Assembly (NCBI RefSeq): GCF_051846915.1
Contig: NZ_JBPYCR010000007.1
Coordinates: 57,463 to 121,462, forward strand
From: JBPYCR01 sp051846915
GTDB lineage: Bacteria; Bacillota; Bacilli; Bacillales; Amphibacillaceae
Direction: 5' to 3'
Length of the DNA: 64,000 nt
The notes under the pieces are model-generated. The model did no database searches and was not told where the DNA came from. It saw only the letters and a program-made list of their open reading frames with translations. Each line of letters starts with the position of its first letter. Within the stretch, counting starts at the first letter, position 1. Below are positions 43,321 to 51,617 of the stretch, piece after piece. Both the position numbers and the translations under genes were made by a program.

Positions 43321-44559
43321 ATGCAAAAGAATTATGAAATTAATAGAGACCGGCTATGGGCATCGATTCTTGAGCTATCGGAAATTGGCAATGATGATCG
43401 TACCGGTATAACAAGACTATCTTTCAGCGAAGCGGATATGGAAGCAAGGAAGTACATTATGCTGTTAATGAAGGAAGCGGGACTTCATGTGCGCATCGAT
43501 GCTGTAGGAAATATTATTGGAAGATTATCCGGTACAGATAATACAAGGCCGGCCGTCATTACCGGTTCACATATTGATACCGTCATTCAAGGAGGCATGT
43601 TCGATGGAGCACTTGGTGTTCTTGCAGGAATTGAAGTCGCACGCACGATCAATGAATCAGGAGTAACGCTCGTTCACCCTCTAGAAATTATTTCTTTCAC
43701 CGACGAGGAAGGAGCTAGATTTGGCTCTGGTTTTATCGGAAGCAAAGGAATGATCGGTGATTTGAACGAGGAGCATTTTCAGATGACGGATGTAAATGGA
43801 GTTACCTATGCCGAAGCATTTGCCCACGCCGGATTAAATGCGAAGGAATATAGGAATGCAATTCGACATCCAAAAGAAATAAAAGCATATGTCGAACTTC
43901 ATATTGAACAAGGCAAAATTTTAGAAATGGAGGACTTATCAATCGGCATTGTTACAGACGTACGAGGCCCTGCACTAATGAACGTTTCTTTTATCGGTGA
44001 AGCTAATCACGCAGGCACAACCCCAATGTCTTTGAGGAAGGATCCATCGCTTGCTATGGCCGTCGCACTTCCTCTCATTGAAAAAATTGCAGTCAAATGG
44101 GAAGGAGTAGCCACTGTCGGAAAAATGAATTTCAAACCGGGCGAAACAAACGTCATTCCCGAAGCCGTTGAATTTACAATAGACTTCCGGCATACCGATA
44201 AAGCAATTCGTCAACAAATGAAAAAAGAAATAATCCAAAGACTGCGAATGATCGCCAAACAAAGAAATGTTGAACTGCAAACGGATATTAAGTTGGACAT
44301 AGGGCCTGTCGCCTGCTCTCCTGAGGTAATTAAACAAATGGAAAAGGCCTGCTGGGACGCTTCTTTGCCGGCACATAAAATGAAGTGCGGTGCCGGACAC
44401 GACGCACTTGTACTCGGTAAAATAACAAATTTCGGTATAGTATTTGTCCGTTCGAAAGACGGAAAAAACCACCACCCAACTGAATGGAGCAGCAAAGAAG
44501 ACTGTGGCAAAGGGACCCAAGTTTTATTGAACACAATAATGTACTTGTCTGAAGAATAA
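43321..44559 (+). CDS. M20-family amidohydrolase (allantoate amidohydrolase / N-carbamoyl-L-amino acid hydrolase type)
   Basis: Zinc-dependent hydrolase of 412 residues of the AllC/AmaB group. Metal ligands are visible: His84 in GSHIDTV, Asp95 in MFDGALG, Glu129-Glu130 in FTDEEGARF and His194 in VELHIEQG, with GAGHDALV near 385. The dimerisation domain (ANHAGTTPMSLRKDPS) starts near 230. These enzymes release ammonia and CO2 from allantoate or a carbamoyl group from N-carbamoyl amino acids; which applies cannot be decided here. The ATG follows GCAGGAGGTGAAT. Its neighbours, a TRAP transporter and PucR regulator, support an uptake-and-hydrolysis role. Confidence 0.88.
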   Translation: MQKNYEINRDRLWASILELSEIGNDDRTGITRLSFSEADMEARKYIMLLMKEAGLHVRIDAVGNIIGRLSGTDNTRPAVITGSHIDTVIQGGMFDGALGVLAGIEVARTINESGVTLVHPLEIISFTDEEGARFGSGFIGSKGMIGDLNEEHFQMTDVNGVTYAEAFAHAGLNAKEYRNAIRHPKEIKAYVELHIEQGKILEMEDLSIGIVTDVRGPALMNVSFIGEANHAGTTPMSLRKDPSLAMAVALPLIEKIAVKWEGVATVGKMNFKPGETNVIPEAVEFTIDFRHTDKAIRQQMKKEIIQRLRMIAKQRNVELQTDIKLDIGPVACSPEVIKQMEKACWDASLPAHKMKCGAGHDALVLGKITNFGIVFVRSKDGKNHHPTEWSSKEDCGKGTQVLLNTIMYLSEE

Positions 44560-44562
44560 TCA

Positions 44563-44598
44563 AAAAAGTTGTTGTCGCCAATGGTGCAACAGCTTTTT
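44563..44598 (+). terminator. terminator after the M20 gene
   Basis: AAAAAGTTGTTG pairs with CAACAGCTTTTT (one wobble) over a 12-nt loop. Confidence 0.75.
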
Positions 44599-44805
44599 AA
44601 AATGGATAATAAGGGAGTTATTTAAATTGAAAAAGGGGATCGCGCGTCAGGGTTAGAGGACATCACCATGAGAAAAACGTGTGTAACCGACGCACCAATA
44701 TACTCCTTAAAGCGGTGGCAGGGCACTTCACCTTAGTATAATCATTTTAAGCCGATAGCCTAATTAACACCGAAATAAAATTACGCTAAACACCCACCCA
44801 TCTAC

Positions 44806-44849
44806 ATTAAAAATCCAAGGCAATGCACTAATGCATATCGCCTTGGATT
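44806..44849 (-). terminator. terminator of the thi uptake operon
   Basis: On the minus strand, AATCCAAGGC and GCCTTGGATT form the stem (inner GCAT pairs too) and TTTAATG follows. The stop codon of the last gene lies within the hairpin. Confidence 0.8.
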
Positions 44850-45562
44850 ATTTTAATAATATCCTTTTTCCATTGTAAAAATTCCGATGTTAATAAAATT
44901 TCTTCATCCCTCGGTCGGGCAAATGGAACATTTACAACTTCCTTCACTTCTGCCGGATTTGCAGACAAAATAACAATTTTATCCGATAAAAACAATGCTT
45001 CATCTATACTGTGGGTAATAAACAAAATTGACTGATCATGCTCTTCCCAAATAGATAACAACCATTTTTGCATGTCCAGTCGCGTAAATTCATCGAGCGC
45101 AGAAAACGGTTCATCGAGACACATAATTGATTGCGGACTTAGCAACGCACGAATAAAAGCAGCACGTTGCATCATGCCGCCGGAAAGCTCATGGGGATAG
45201 GCATGAACAACATCTCCAAGCCCAGCCTTCTCCAACATCGCAATTGCACGCTCGGCATCTTTTTCTCCTTGCAGCTCTTGGCCAAGCAACACATTATCTA
45301 GAATCGTCCGCCATGGAAAAAGGGAAGCTTGCTGCGGCATATAGCTAATAAATCCGCTTTTGTTTGTAATTTGCTCCTCATTTAAATAAATATCACCACT
45401 ATCGGGAGTGAGCAATCCTCCGACAAGGCTGAACAATGTACTTTTACCACTCCCGGATGGACCAATTAATGAGACAAGTTCACCATCCTCCACTTGCATG
45501 GAAATTTCCTTCAACACATGCTTGTCGCCAAAAGATTTACTCACCTGACGCAACTCCAGCAT
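44828..45562 (-). CDS. thiZ: ABC transporter ATP-binding protein, thiamin-precursor uptake (ThiZ-like)
   Basis: ATPase of 244 residues. Walker A GPSGSGKST is at 34-42, the signature LSGGMMQR near 130, Walker B SIMCLDEPF and the switch His in LFITHSIDEA. It resembles the nitrate/sulfonate/taurine-type ATPases paired with NMT1-like receptors. The start overlaps the end of the permease gene by one base. It is last in a minus-strand operon led by a TPP riboswitch, so the substrate is thiamin or its pyrimidine precursor (HMP or an analogue). Confidence 0.88.
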   Translation of the reverse strand: MLELRQVSKSFGDKHVLKEISMQVEDGELVSLIGPSGSGKSTLFSLVGGLLTPDSGDIYLNEEQITNKSGFISYMPQQASLFPWRTILDNVLLGQELQGEKDAERAIAMLEKAGLGDVVHAYPHELSGGMMQRAAFIRALLSPQSIMCLDEPFSALDEFTRLDMQKWLLSIWEEHDQSILFITHSIDEALFLSDKIVILSANPAEVKEVVNVPFARPRDEEILLTSEFLQWKKDIIKIIQGDMH

Positions 45563-46329
45563 TATGCATCATCTCCTTTCCGCTGCCACCGAATGAAAAA
45601 CTTTTCCAGCAATAAAATCAGACCGAAAAAGGATAAGCTCAATGCCATCGCAACAATGATTGCAACAAACACACGCGGGGTACGGTAGGATGAAGCAGCC
45701 AAAGTCATAAAGACGCCGATCCCTTTCTGCGCGCCAAGCCATTCGGATACAACCGCCGCCATGACGCTATACGTTCCCGCAATTTTTAAGCCGGAAAATA
45801 CGGAAGGAATCGCATGTGGAAGTTCCAACTTCCAAAATAACTGTCTCTTACTCGCCCCCATCATTTTCATGTAATGAACCAACTCACGGCTTGTTTGCGT
45901 AAACCCGCTCAACGCTGAAACGGCAATCGGGAAAAAACATGCGAGCGTAATAATTATCAGCTTCGGCAAAGCATTAAAGCCAAACCATATGACAAGCAAT
46001 GGTGCCAGCACGATGATCGGCATGTTTTGTGATAAAATGATAAACGGAAAAAACGTTTCCCGCACACGCGGCAATAAATGCAAGATCGTTGCAACACCAA
46101 GTCCAACCGTCGTTCCAATCAAAAAACCTGAAATAGACAATTGAATGGTGGAAGTCAAATGTGGCATGAATGTTGGGACAACGTCTTTAGCCTCCCGCAC
46201 AATATCAGAAGGGGCGGGAAGCAGCCAATCTTCAATAGAAAAAATACGCGTAGCTACTTCCCATAATCCAATAAAAAGGATAATTGCAATAATCGGCCGC
46301 CAACTTTTTACGAAGATGCTTTTCTTCAT
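45562..46329 (-). CDS. thiX: ABC transporter permease, thiamin-precursor uptake (ThiX-like)
   Basis: Membrane subunit of 255 residues of the BPD_transp_1 type with about six helices. The EAA-like coupling loop is visible in HYMKMMGASKRQLFWKLELP near residue 150. WEVATRIFSIEDWLLPAPSDI is the usual N-terminal segment of the SsuC/ThiX group. It overlaps the upstream thiamine-binding protein gene by four bases and the ATPase gene by one, showing tight coupling. Confidence 0.9.
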   Translation of the reverse strand: MKKSIFVKSWRPIIAIILFIGLWEVATRIFSIEDWLLPAPSDIVREAKDVVPTFMPHLTSTIQLSISGFLIGTTVGLGVATILHLLPRVRETFFPFIILSQNMPIIVLAPLLVIWFGFNALPKLIIITLACFFPIAVSALSGFTQTSRELVHYMKMMGASKRQLFWKLELPHAIPSVFSGLKIAGTYSVMAAVVSEWLGAQKGIGVFMTLAASSYRTPRVFVAIIVAMALSLSFFGLILLLEKFFIRWQRKGDDA

Positions 46330-46613
46330 TGATATTTCTCCGTTAGTTTATTCATCGAGATCCCCTCTGGTTGATATGCAATTTTCACTTGTGAAATAAC
46401 CCCCGGTGCACCGAGTTCTGCCATTTTTTCATTCATTTGTTGGACGATTTTCAACAGCTCTGATAATTCACCTTCCATCGTCGTTTCCATTGGATGTACC
46501 TCAAATGTCACATTTGCCGAGTCTATTACTGCAATTGCTTCATCAACAAATGAATAGACGTCTTCATTGTTTACTTTAGGAATAATTTGAATGCTTAACA
46601 ACGCATTAGCCAT
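46326..46613 (-). CDS. thiamine-binding (YkoF/MTH1187-like) protein
   Basis: Protein of 95 residues, a single Thiamine_BP (DUF77/MTH1187) domain. ALLSIQIIPKVNNEDVYSFV starts the fold, FEVHPMETTMEGE and VQQMNEKMAELGAPGVISQVKIA complete it. B. subtilis YkoF, which binds thiamin, has two such domains in tandem, so here dimerisation of a single domain is expected. It lies in the TPP-riboswitch operon between thiY and thiX, supporting thiamin or HMP binding in the cytoplasm. The ATG follows AAAGGTGGTGGTTAA. Confidence 0.85.
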   Translation of the reverse strand: MANALLSIQIIPKVNNEDVYSFVDEAIAVIDSANVTFEVHPMETTMEGELSELLKIVQQMNEKMAELGAPGVISQVKIAYQPEGISMNKLTEKYQ

Positions 46614-46660
46614 TTAACCACCACCTTTATATATGAAGAGACAAGCGTGCTTTTCTTTAT

Positions 46661-46902
46661 AAGATTAGAATGTATATAACATTGTGTATAGCTGTCTAGC
46701 TTAAGCGCCCAGAAACTAGGCGACTTCCTGCAGCGCCTTGCGATAAAGAAGACTTGCCGATTGGCTTTAGACAGAGGCTTAGTCGCCCTTATGCCCTCGG
46801 GTGAAAGTCATCATCGATTCGCGGTGCTCATCGTGATTCCTTTATCTTAGTTGCTTCAGTCCAGTCGCTACGTTTCTAGGCAGGGCGCTTGCGCTTTTCT
46901 TA
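46661..46902 (+). repeat. dispersed hairpin repeat, copy 4, inside the thi operon
   Basis: Left end TAGCTGTCTAGCTTAAGCGC and right end AGGGCGCTTGCGCTTTTCTT. It matches copy 3 but has an extra segment of about 64 bp (about 46748-46808). It occupies most of the 394-bp gap between thiY and the thiamine-binding protein gene, opposite to the direction of that operon. Confidence 0.85.
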
Positions 46903-47007
46903 TGACCCGCCAAGCACGCTATCCAATTTATACAATCGTTATAAAACCCGTTTCACAATTCAAGCTTATAATAAAAATTATTTTTTATTTCACCTGACTT
47001 TAACAGT

Positions 47008-48021
47008 TTAATCTTCAGGTAAAAATTCATTCGTAAATGCTTTGTCTACATCTACTGCTTCATCAATAATTTCATTGTCTAGTAGAAAGTCAGCAAACTT
47101 TTGCCATCTTTCCTGTTCCTGAATACCGAAACGCTCCGCATCATCCTGGTATCGAGGTGACAGCCATTCTTGACTTCTTTTAACTAATTCTGGATCCAAA
47201 TCAGGCTCAGCATCAATTAAAACTTGCGCAGCTTCTTCCGGGTTTTCAATCGCAAATTCATATCCTTTCACCGCAGCCGCAGTAAAAGCTTTTACTGTTT
47301 CCGGGTCTGCGTCAATCATATCCTCGCTCGTTGCTAGAATTGGCGTATAGAAATCAAGCTTATCGGAATAATCGGCAAGATAAACCATATTCAAATCTAC
47401 ACCTCTAAGCTCTGCTTCAATTCCAGTCCAGCCGTAATAAACGAGTGAGAAATCAACGTCCCTTTCTACAGCGACGAAAAAGTCGGAATCACCGGTCGTA
47501 ATAAAGTCAACTTCTTCTACATCTGCACCATCATTATTCATCAATGTTGTCATCATCGCTTTTTCCAAATCAGAGCCGTATGCACCAAATTTTTTCCCTT
47601 CGAAATCTTTTGGCTCGGTAATATCTTTTTCTACTGGTGAAGCATAGCCTGCAGTATTATGTTGTATCACTGCTGCAACTGAAACAATCGGCAACCCCTC
47701 CGAACGTGCTTGCGTTAAACCTTCTTGGTAGCTAACCCCAAAATCCGCTTTCCCTGCAGCAAGCAGCTGATTAACTCCTACTTCTCCGGGTAGTAAAATC
47801 TCTACATCCAATCCTTGTTCCTCAAAATATCCTTTTTCTTTGGCAACATAAATTCCCGTATGGTTCGTATTCGGTGTCCAGTCCAGTGCAAATTTCACCG
47901 GTGTTAGCTCAGCGTTATCGGCATTGTCTTCGGACGATTCATTTGTGTTCTCATTATCATCCCCGCACGCCGCCATCAATACAAGTACAAAAATAAATAA
48001 AAACGAATAAACTTTTTTCAA
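47008..48021 (-). CDS. thiY: ABC transporter substrate-binding protein, NMT1/THI5-like (ThiY)
   Basis: Receptor of 337 residues. A lipoprotein leader ends in LVLMAAC (Cys19), then FALDWTPNTNHTGIYVAKEK, the typical start of the NMT1/THI5-like fold that binds HMP or N-formylaminomethyl-pyrimidine. ADFGVSYQEGLTQARSEGLP and KDFEGKKFGAYGSDLE are further family marks. The ATG follows AAGGAGG. It is the first gene after the TPP riboswitch and so is under direct TPP feedback. Confidence 0.92.
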   Translation of the reverse strand: MKKVYSFLFIFVLVLMAACGDDNENTNESSEDNADNAELTPVKFALDWTPNTNHTGIYVAKEKGYFEEQGLDVEILLPGEVGVNQLLAAGKADFGVSYQEGLTQARSEGLPIVSVAAVIQHNTAGYASPVEKDITEPKDFEGKKFGAYGSDLEKAMMTTLMNNDGADVEEVDFITTGDSDFFVAVERDVDFSLVYYGWTGIEAELRGVDLNMVYLADYSDKLDFYTPILATSEDMIDADPETVKAFTAAAVKGYEFAIENPEEAAQVLIDAEPDLDPELVKRSQEWLSPRYQDDAERFGIQEQERWQKFADFLLDNEIIDEAVDVDKAFTNEFLPED

Positions 48022-48303
48022 CTGTATTCCTCCTTATGATGTTTCAACCTGTTTACACGTTTATGTGGAGTTGTTCCTTCATCTGCCAGCAATGAGACCT
48101 GCCATTGAGCTCAACCTAACTAATCCGTATAAAAGCTGCGGATATGGCCCAATATGCAAACACCTGCTACAAAAACAACGATGATAGATCACTAGAGTTT
48201 TAGCTGATTGTCATGTTTAATTTGGCAAAGTGAGTCGTATATTAACCCGAACACTGATCAATGGATTGAAGAAGTCATGGAATTATATTTTCCCGAACAA
48301 AAT

Positions 48304-48336
48304 AAAAATGCGCCAAAGGTTCGGCCTTTAGCGCAT
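48304..48336 (-). terminator. riboswitch-controlled terminator
   Basis: On the minus strand, ATGCGCTAAAGG and CCTTTGGCGCAT (one wobble) enclose CCGAA, and TTTTATTTTG follows. It is 33 bases downstream of the TPP aptamer, the right place for the off-state terminator. Confidence 0.85.
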
Positions 48337-48368
48337 CGGTTATTCACATTAAGATACATATGAAATGT

Positions 48369-48450
48369 TCCCTCCGCTGGTACCAACCAGATCAGGTTCA
48401 AAGGGTTAGCATCTTAAGGATGCAATCTCAGCCAGCATAACCAGCTCCCC
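48369..48450 (-). promoter_or_regulatory. TPP riboswitch (THI element) aptamer
   Basis: On the minus strand it runs from GGGGAGCTGGTTATGCTGGC with CTGAGA just after, through a variable ATGC stem, to AACCTGATCTGGTTGGTACC and AGCGGAGGGA. CTGAGA and the ACCTGATCTGG/TACCAGCG core are the thi-box signature for thiamin pyrophosphate. With TPP bound, the terminator at 48304-48336 should form and shut off the thiY-thiX-thiZ operon. Confidence 0.95.
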
Positions 48451-48467
48451 CACATAAAAGCTATAAA

Positions 48468-48497
48468 ATTGTACTTGGCGATAAGCCAAATGCTCAA
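48468..48497 (-). promoter_or_regulatory. promoter of the riboswitch transcript
   Basis: On the minus strand, TTGAGC, 18 bp and TACAAT put the start about ten bases before the TPP aptamer. Confidence 0.6.
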
Positions 48498-48656
48498 AAC
48501 GTCTTTTGAACATGTAATGCATTACAGAACTAGTATGCCATAAAATAGACCTCGTTGCAAATAGGGGGCGAGTTGACAGTAGGCAGGACCCGAACGAACG
48601 ACAGTGCAATGCCAAAAAAACCTTTTTCATAAATGAATAAAAATAAAATGGAACTA

Positions 48657-48685
48657 TTTACAATATAGGAAGAATCATATAAAAT
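48657..48685 (+). promoter_or_regulatory. sigma-A promoter of the ABC exporter
   Basis: TTTACA, 17 bp and TAAAAT lie just upstream of the inverted repeat at 48690 and about 60 bp before the ATPase gene. Confidence 0.6.
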
Positions 48686-48689
48686 AAAA

Positions 48690-48707
48690 AGTGAGTAATC
48701 ACTCATT
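48690..48707 (+). promoter_or_regulatory. candidate TetR-family operator
   Basis: AGTGAGT and ACTCATT are inverted (six of seven pairs) around AATC, directly after the -10 box. The TGAGT...ACTCA core resembles operators of TetR-family repressors; the TetR gene two genes downstream is the likely binder. Confidence 0.55.
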
Positions 48708-48739
48708 AAAATAAAACTTCAATAACAAGGAGGGTAAAC

Positions 48740-49465
48740 ATGTCATTTATTACACTCGGAAATATTCAAAAAAGTTTTAAGACGGAATCAGTTTTAAAAG
48801 AAATCAATCTATCCGTTTCTAAAGGAGAACTTTTTGGGCTGCTTGGTCCATCGGGTTCAGGGAAAACGACACTCGTAAAAATTATTATTGGGCTTTTAGG
48901 TGCAACTGCTGGAACGGTACGTATTAATGACGAAAAAATTCCATCACTAAACGTAATGCAAAACGTTGGCTACATGGCACAATCAGATGCACTATACAGC
49001 GAACTTACCGGTCGGGAAAATTTAAGTTTTTTTGCCAACATTTATAAAATACGAAAGACAAAACAGAAAGAACGTATTCATGCAGTAGCTAATATCGTTG
49101 GTCTAACCGAACATTTGGATAAAAAAGTAGAACACTATTCTGGTGGGATGAAGCGCCGCATGTCCCTCGCTATTGCTCTGTTACATGAACCGCAGCTGCT
49201 CGTTCTTGATGAACCTACCGTTGGAATAGATCCAGTTTTGCGCGCCTCGATATGGGAGGAATTGAAGGAGCTTCAAAAGCAGGGGACGACCATATTAATA
49301 ACAACACATGTCATGGATGAAGCAGCAAAATGTGATCGACTGTCATTATTGCGGGATGGGTATGTAACCGCAGAAGGAAGTCCAACAGAATTAAAAGAGC
49401 GGAGCAACACGAAAACCTTGGAAGAGGCATTTTTATACTTTGGAAGCGCCAGCTACTCTGTTTAA
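48740..49465 (+). CDS. ABC exporter ATP-binding protein (DRA/ABC-2 type)
   Basis: ATPase of 241 residues. Walker A GPSGSGKT is at 36-43, the Q loop in NVGYMAQSDALYSELTGREN, the signature HYSGGMKRRMSLA, Walker B QLLVLDEPTVGIDP and the switch His in TTHVMDEAAKCDRL. The DEPTVGIDP form is typical of drug or antibiotic exporters (DRA family). The ATG follows AAGGAGGG. It is first in an operon with an ABC-2 permease and a TetR regulator. Substrate is unknown; a drug or lipid-like export role is inferred. Confidence 0.9.
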   Translation: MSFITLGNIQKSFKTESVLKEINLSVSKGELFGLLGPSGSGKTTLVKIIIGLLGATAGTVRINDEKIPSLNVMQNVGYMAQSDALYSELTGRENLSFFANIYKIRKTKQKERIHAVANIVGLTEHLDKKVEHYSGGMKRRMSLAIALLHEPQLLVLDEPTVGIDPVLRASIWEELKELQKQGTTILITTHVMDEAAKCDRLSLLRDGYVTAEGSPTELKERSNTKTLEEAFLYFGSASYSV

Positions 49466-49581
49466 AATGATAATCGGCAAAATGGTATTTCGATGAACAA
49501 AGCGCCATGATAAAACAACTACTCACTACCAGAAACGTACCAATCACAATACATTAATATTTAACTTTGGAGGTGGTAATC

Positions 49582-50598
49582 ATGCGTATACGCGCAATTA
49601 TTAAACGAATTGTTCAGCAATTTATTAGAGATAAGCGGAGCATTGCACTAATGATGATTGCCCCATTGCTAGTTATGACCTTGCTCTGGCTTGTGTTGGA
49701 TTTAGATCCTTATGAGCCTGTCATTGCAGTTACGGACGTACCAAATCAACTGGAGACGGCGTTGGAAAATCAAGACTCATCAATTAAAACATTAACGAAA
49801 AATGAAGCGGAAAACGCATTAAAAAACGGCACTGTCGATGCCCATGTAATGGTAGATAATTCGACTTTGAATATTATGATGGAAGGAAGCGACCCAACAG
49901 CGACATCAGCTGTTCAAAAAGTAATGAACGGAGCAGCAGATCAAATGAACCCAAGCCCATTCAGTCGAGACATCGATTTTTTCCACGGATCATCCGATCT
50001 TAACTTATTTGATCAGACAGGGCCGGTTCTTATAGGTTATTTTGTATTCTTTTTCGTATTTTTAATTGGCGGCGTTTCCTTCTTACGCGAACGTACACAG
50101 GGGACGTTGGAACGACTGCTCGCAACACCTTTAAAGCGGTGGGAAATTGTTGTCGGCTATTTAAGTGGATTCGGCATATTCATTATTATACAATCAATCA
50201 TAATTGCGGGGTTCTCGATCTATGTTCTCGACCTTTACATGAGCGGGTCATTTATTGCGGTGCTCGTCATCACATTTTTATTGGCAATAACTGCATTAAG
50301 CCTTGGAACACTGCTATCAGCTTTTTCAAAAAACGAATTTCAAATGATTCAATTTATCCCGGTAGTAATTATCCCGCAAGTATTTTTCGCCGGCTTGTTC
50401 CATGTCGAGTCAATAGCATGGATTAATGCCATCGGAAAAGTAATGCCACTGACATACGGAGCAAACGCACTTAAAGAAATTATGATTCGCGGACAAGATT
50501 TATCTTATGTTATGTTGGATATCGCCGTGTTAATGGGGTTTTCATTCCTGTTTATTTTACTGAATATCATCGCGTTAAAACGACATCGACCATTATAG
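49582..50598 (+). CDS. ABC-2 type exporter permease
   Basis: Membrane subunit of 338 residues. One helix near the N-terminus (about 20-45) is followed by an outer domain of about 120 residues and then a block of five or six helices from about 170, with RERTQGTLERLLATPLKRWEI, the ABC-2 coupling signature, at about 175-195. The C-terminal PLTYGANALKEIMIRG is also typical of YhgE/DrrB-like exporters. The frame starts earlier at 49567, but GGAGGTGG fits ATG 49582. It pairs with the ATPase upstream. Confidence 0.9.
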   Translation: MRIRAIIKRIVQQFIRDKRSIALMMIAPLLVMTLLWLVLDLDPYEPVIAVTDVPNQLETALENQDSSIKTLTKNEAENALKNGTVDAHVMVDNSTLNIMMEGSDPTATSAVQKVMNGAADQMNPSPFSRDIDFFHGSSDLNLFDQTGPVLIGYFVFFFVFLIGGVSFLRERTQGTLERLLATPLKRWEIVVGYLSGFGIFIIIQSIIIAGFSIYVLDLYMSGSFIAVLVITFLLAITALSLGTLLSAFSKNEFQMIQFIPVVIIPQVFFAGLFHVESIAWINAIGKVMPLTYGANALKEIMIRGQDLSYVMLDIAVLMGFSFLFILLNIIALKRHRPL

Positions 50599-50688
50599 GG
50601 GCTATTACTAACTACTTGAAGCGGTCTAAATAATAAAAGTTGCACAGCCACATGCTGAAGAGTAACTAACTTACAGGAGGAAATATAA

Positions 50689-51348
50689 ATGGCAACCGAT
50701 GATTCCATACTAAAACATATGCTGGAAACGATGGAGCAATCAGAAAATATGACGCCAAAACAAATAAAAATTGTGGAGGCTGCAATCGAATTGATCGCCG
50801 AAAAGGGCTATCATGCAACATCAACAAGTGAAATTGCAAAACGAGCAGGTGTAGCAGAAGGAACGATTTTCCGCCACTACAAAACAAAAAAAGACTTGCT
50901 CGTTTCCATCGTCATTCCAGGGTTAACTAAATTTTCCGCCCCTTTTTATGCCGACCAATTTGTCGAAGAAGTTTTTCAACAAACTTATGACCGATTTGAT
51001 GACGTTTTATATCATTTTATAAAAAATCGCTTTGCATTTGCCGAAGCAAATATTCCGTTATTAAAAATTCTGTTACAGGAGCTCGCCTTCCACCCGGAAA
51101 TCCAAGAAGCCTTAAAAAAAGTATTTACGGAAAAAGTTTATCCTGCATTAAATAAAACCATCGATCATTTTAAAGCAAAGGGCCAGCTGATGAATATACC
51201 AAATGAAAGCATCGTTCGCATGATTGTACCGACCATTCTCGGACTGACCATTAGTCGTTTTATCCTACAACCAACGATAGATTGGGATGAGGAAGTTGAA
51301 ATCAAACGGACCGTTTCATTTATAATGAATGGAATTGGGAAGGATTAA
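50689..51348 (+). CDS. TetR/AcrR family transcriptional regulator
   Basis: Repressor of 219 residues. The N-terminal helix-turn-helix is IELIAEKGYHATSTSEIAKR, continuing to GVAEGTIFRHYKTKKDLL (about residues 29-67). The rest is a helical ligand-binding and dimerisation domain. Being the last gene of the exporter operon, it probably represses the operon through the palindrome at 48690-48707 until a drug or similar ligand binds (inference). The ATG follows CAGGAGGAAATATAA. Confidence 0.92.
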   Translation: MATDDSILKHMLETMEQSENMTPKQIKIVEAAIELIAEKGYHATSTSEIAKRAGVAEGTIFRHYKTKKDLLVSIVIPGLTKFSAPFYADQFVEEVFQQTYDRFDDVLYHFIKNRFAFAEANIPLLKILLQELAFHPEIQEALKKVFTEKVYPALNKTIDHFKAKGQLMNIPNESIVRMIVPTILGLTISRFILQPTIDWDEEVEIKRTVSFIMNGIGKD

Positions 51349-51356
51349 TTTAGAAA

Positions 51357-51425
51357 AAGACGATTACTACTTCCCCCAAGCGTCTCGCTAGAAGTGAAAC
51401 ATACTTAAGAAGTAAATGTCGTCTT
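51357..51425 (+). terminator. long hairpin after the TetR gene
   Basis: AAGACGATTACTACTTC and GAAGTAAATGTCGTCTT are largely complementary (outer AAGACGA/TCGTCTT perfect) and followed by AAAAGG. No T run follows on the plus strand, so its role as terminator is uncertain. Confidence 0.45.
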
Positions 51426-51466
51426 AAAAGGGAATTGAACTATCGATGAGGGTTAGAAAGAGTCCA

Positions 51467-51504
51467 CTTCCATGGATGTGAGAAAACAAAGACAGCCATG
51501 GAAG
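51467..51504. repeat. 9-bp inverted repeat in noncoding DNA
   Basis: CTTCCATGG and CCATGGAAG are perfect complements with a 20-nt loop. They sit in a 250-bp stretch without genes and may belong to a structured RNA. Confidence 0.6.
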
Positions 51505-51617
51505 CAGCTAAATCGTGCAACTAAACAAGCTGGACACATATAAGTCTCATGTGCGAATGAGGACGCGGATCGAATATAGTTTGTTATAGGAAATCAACAC
51601 TTATGAATAATTAAGTG

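Noticed and set aside
51436..51590. Group II intron fragment
   Set aside because: Only a faint resemblance to 5' intron motifs; no domain V hairpin or reverse transcriptase is seen, so it is left as an unexplained structured stretch.
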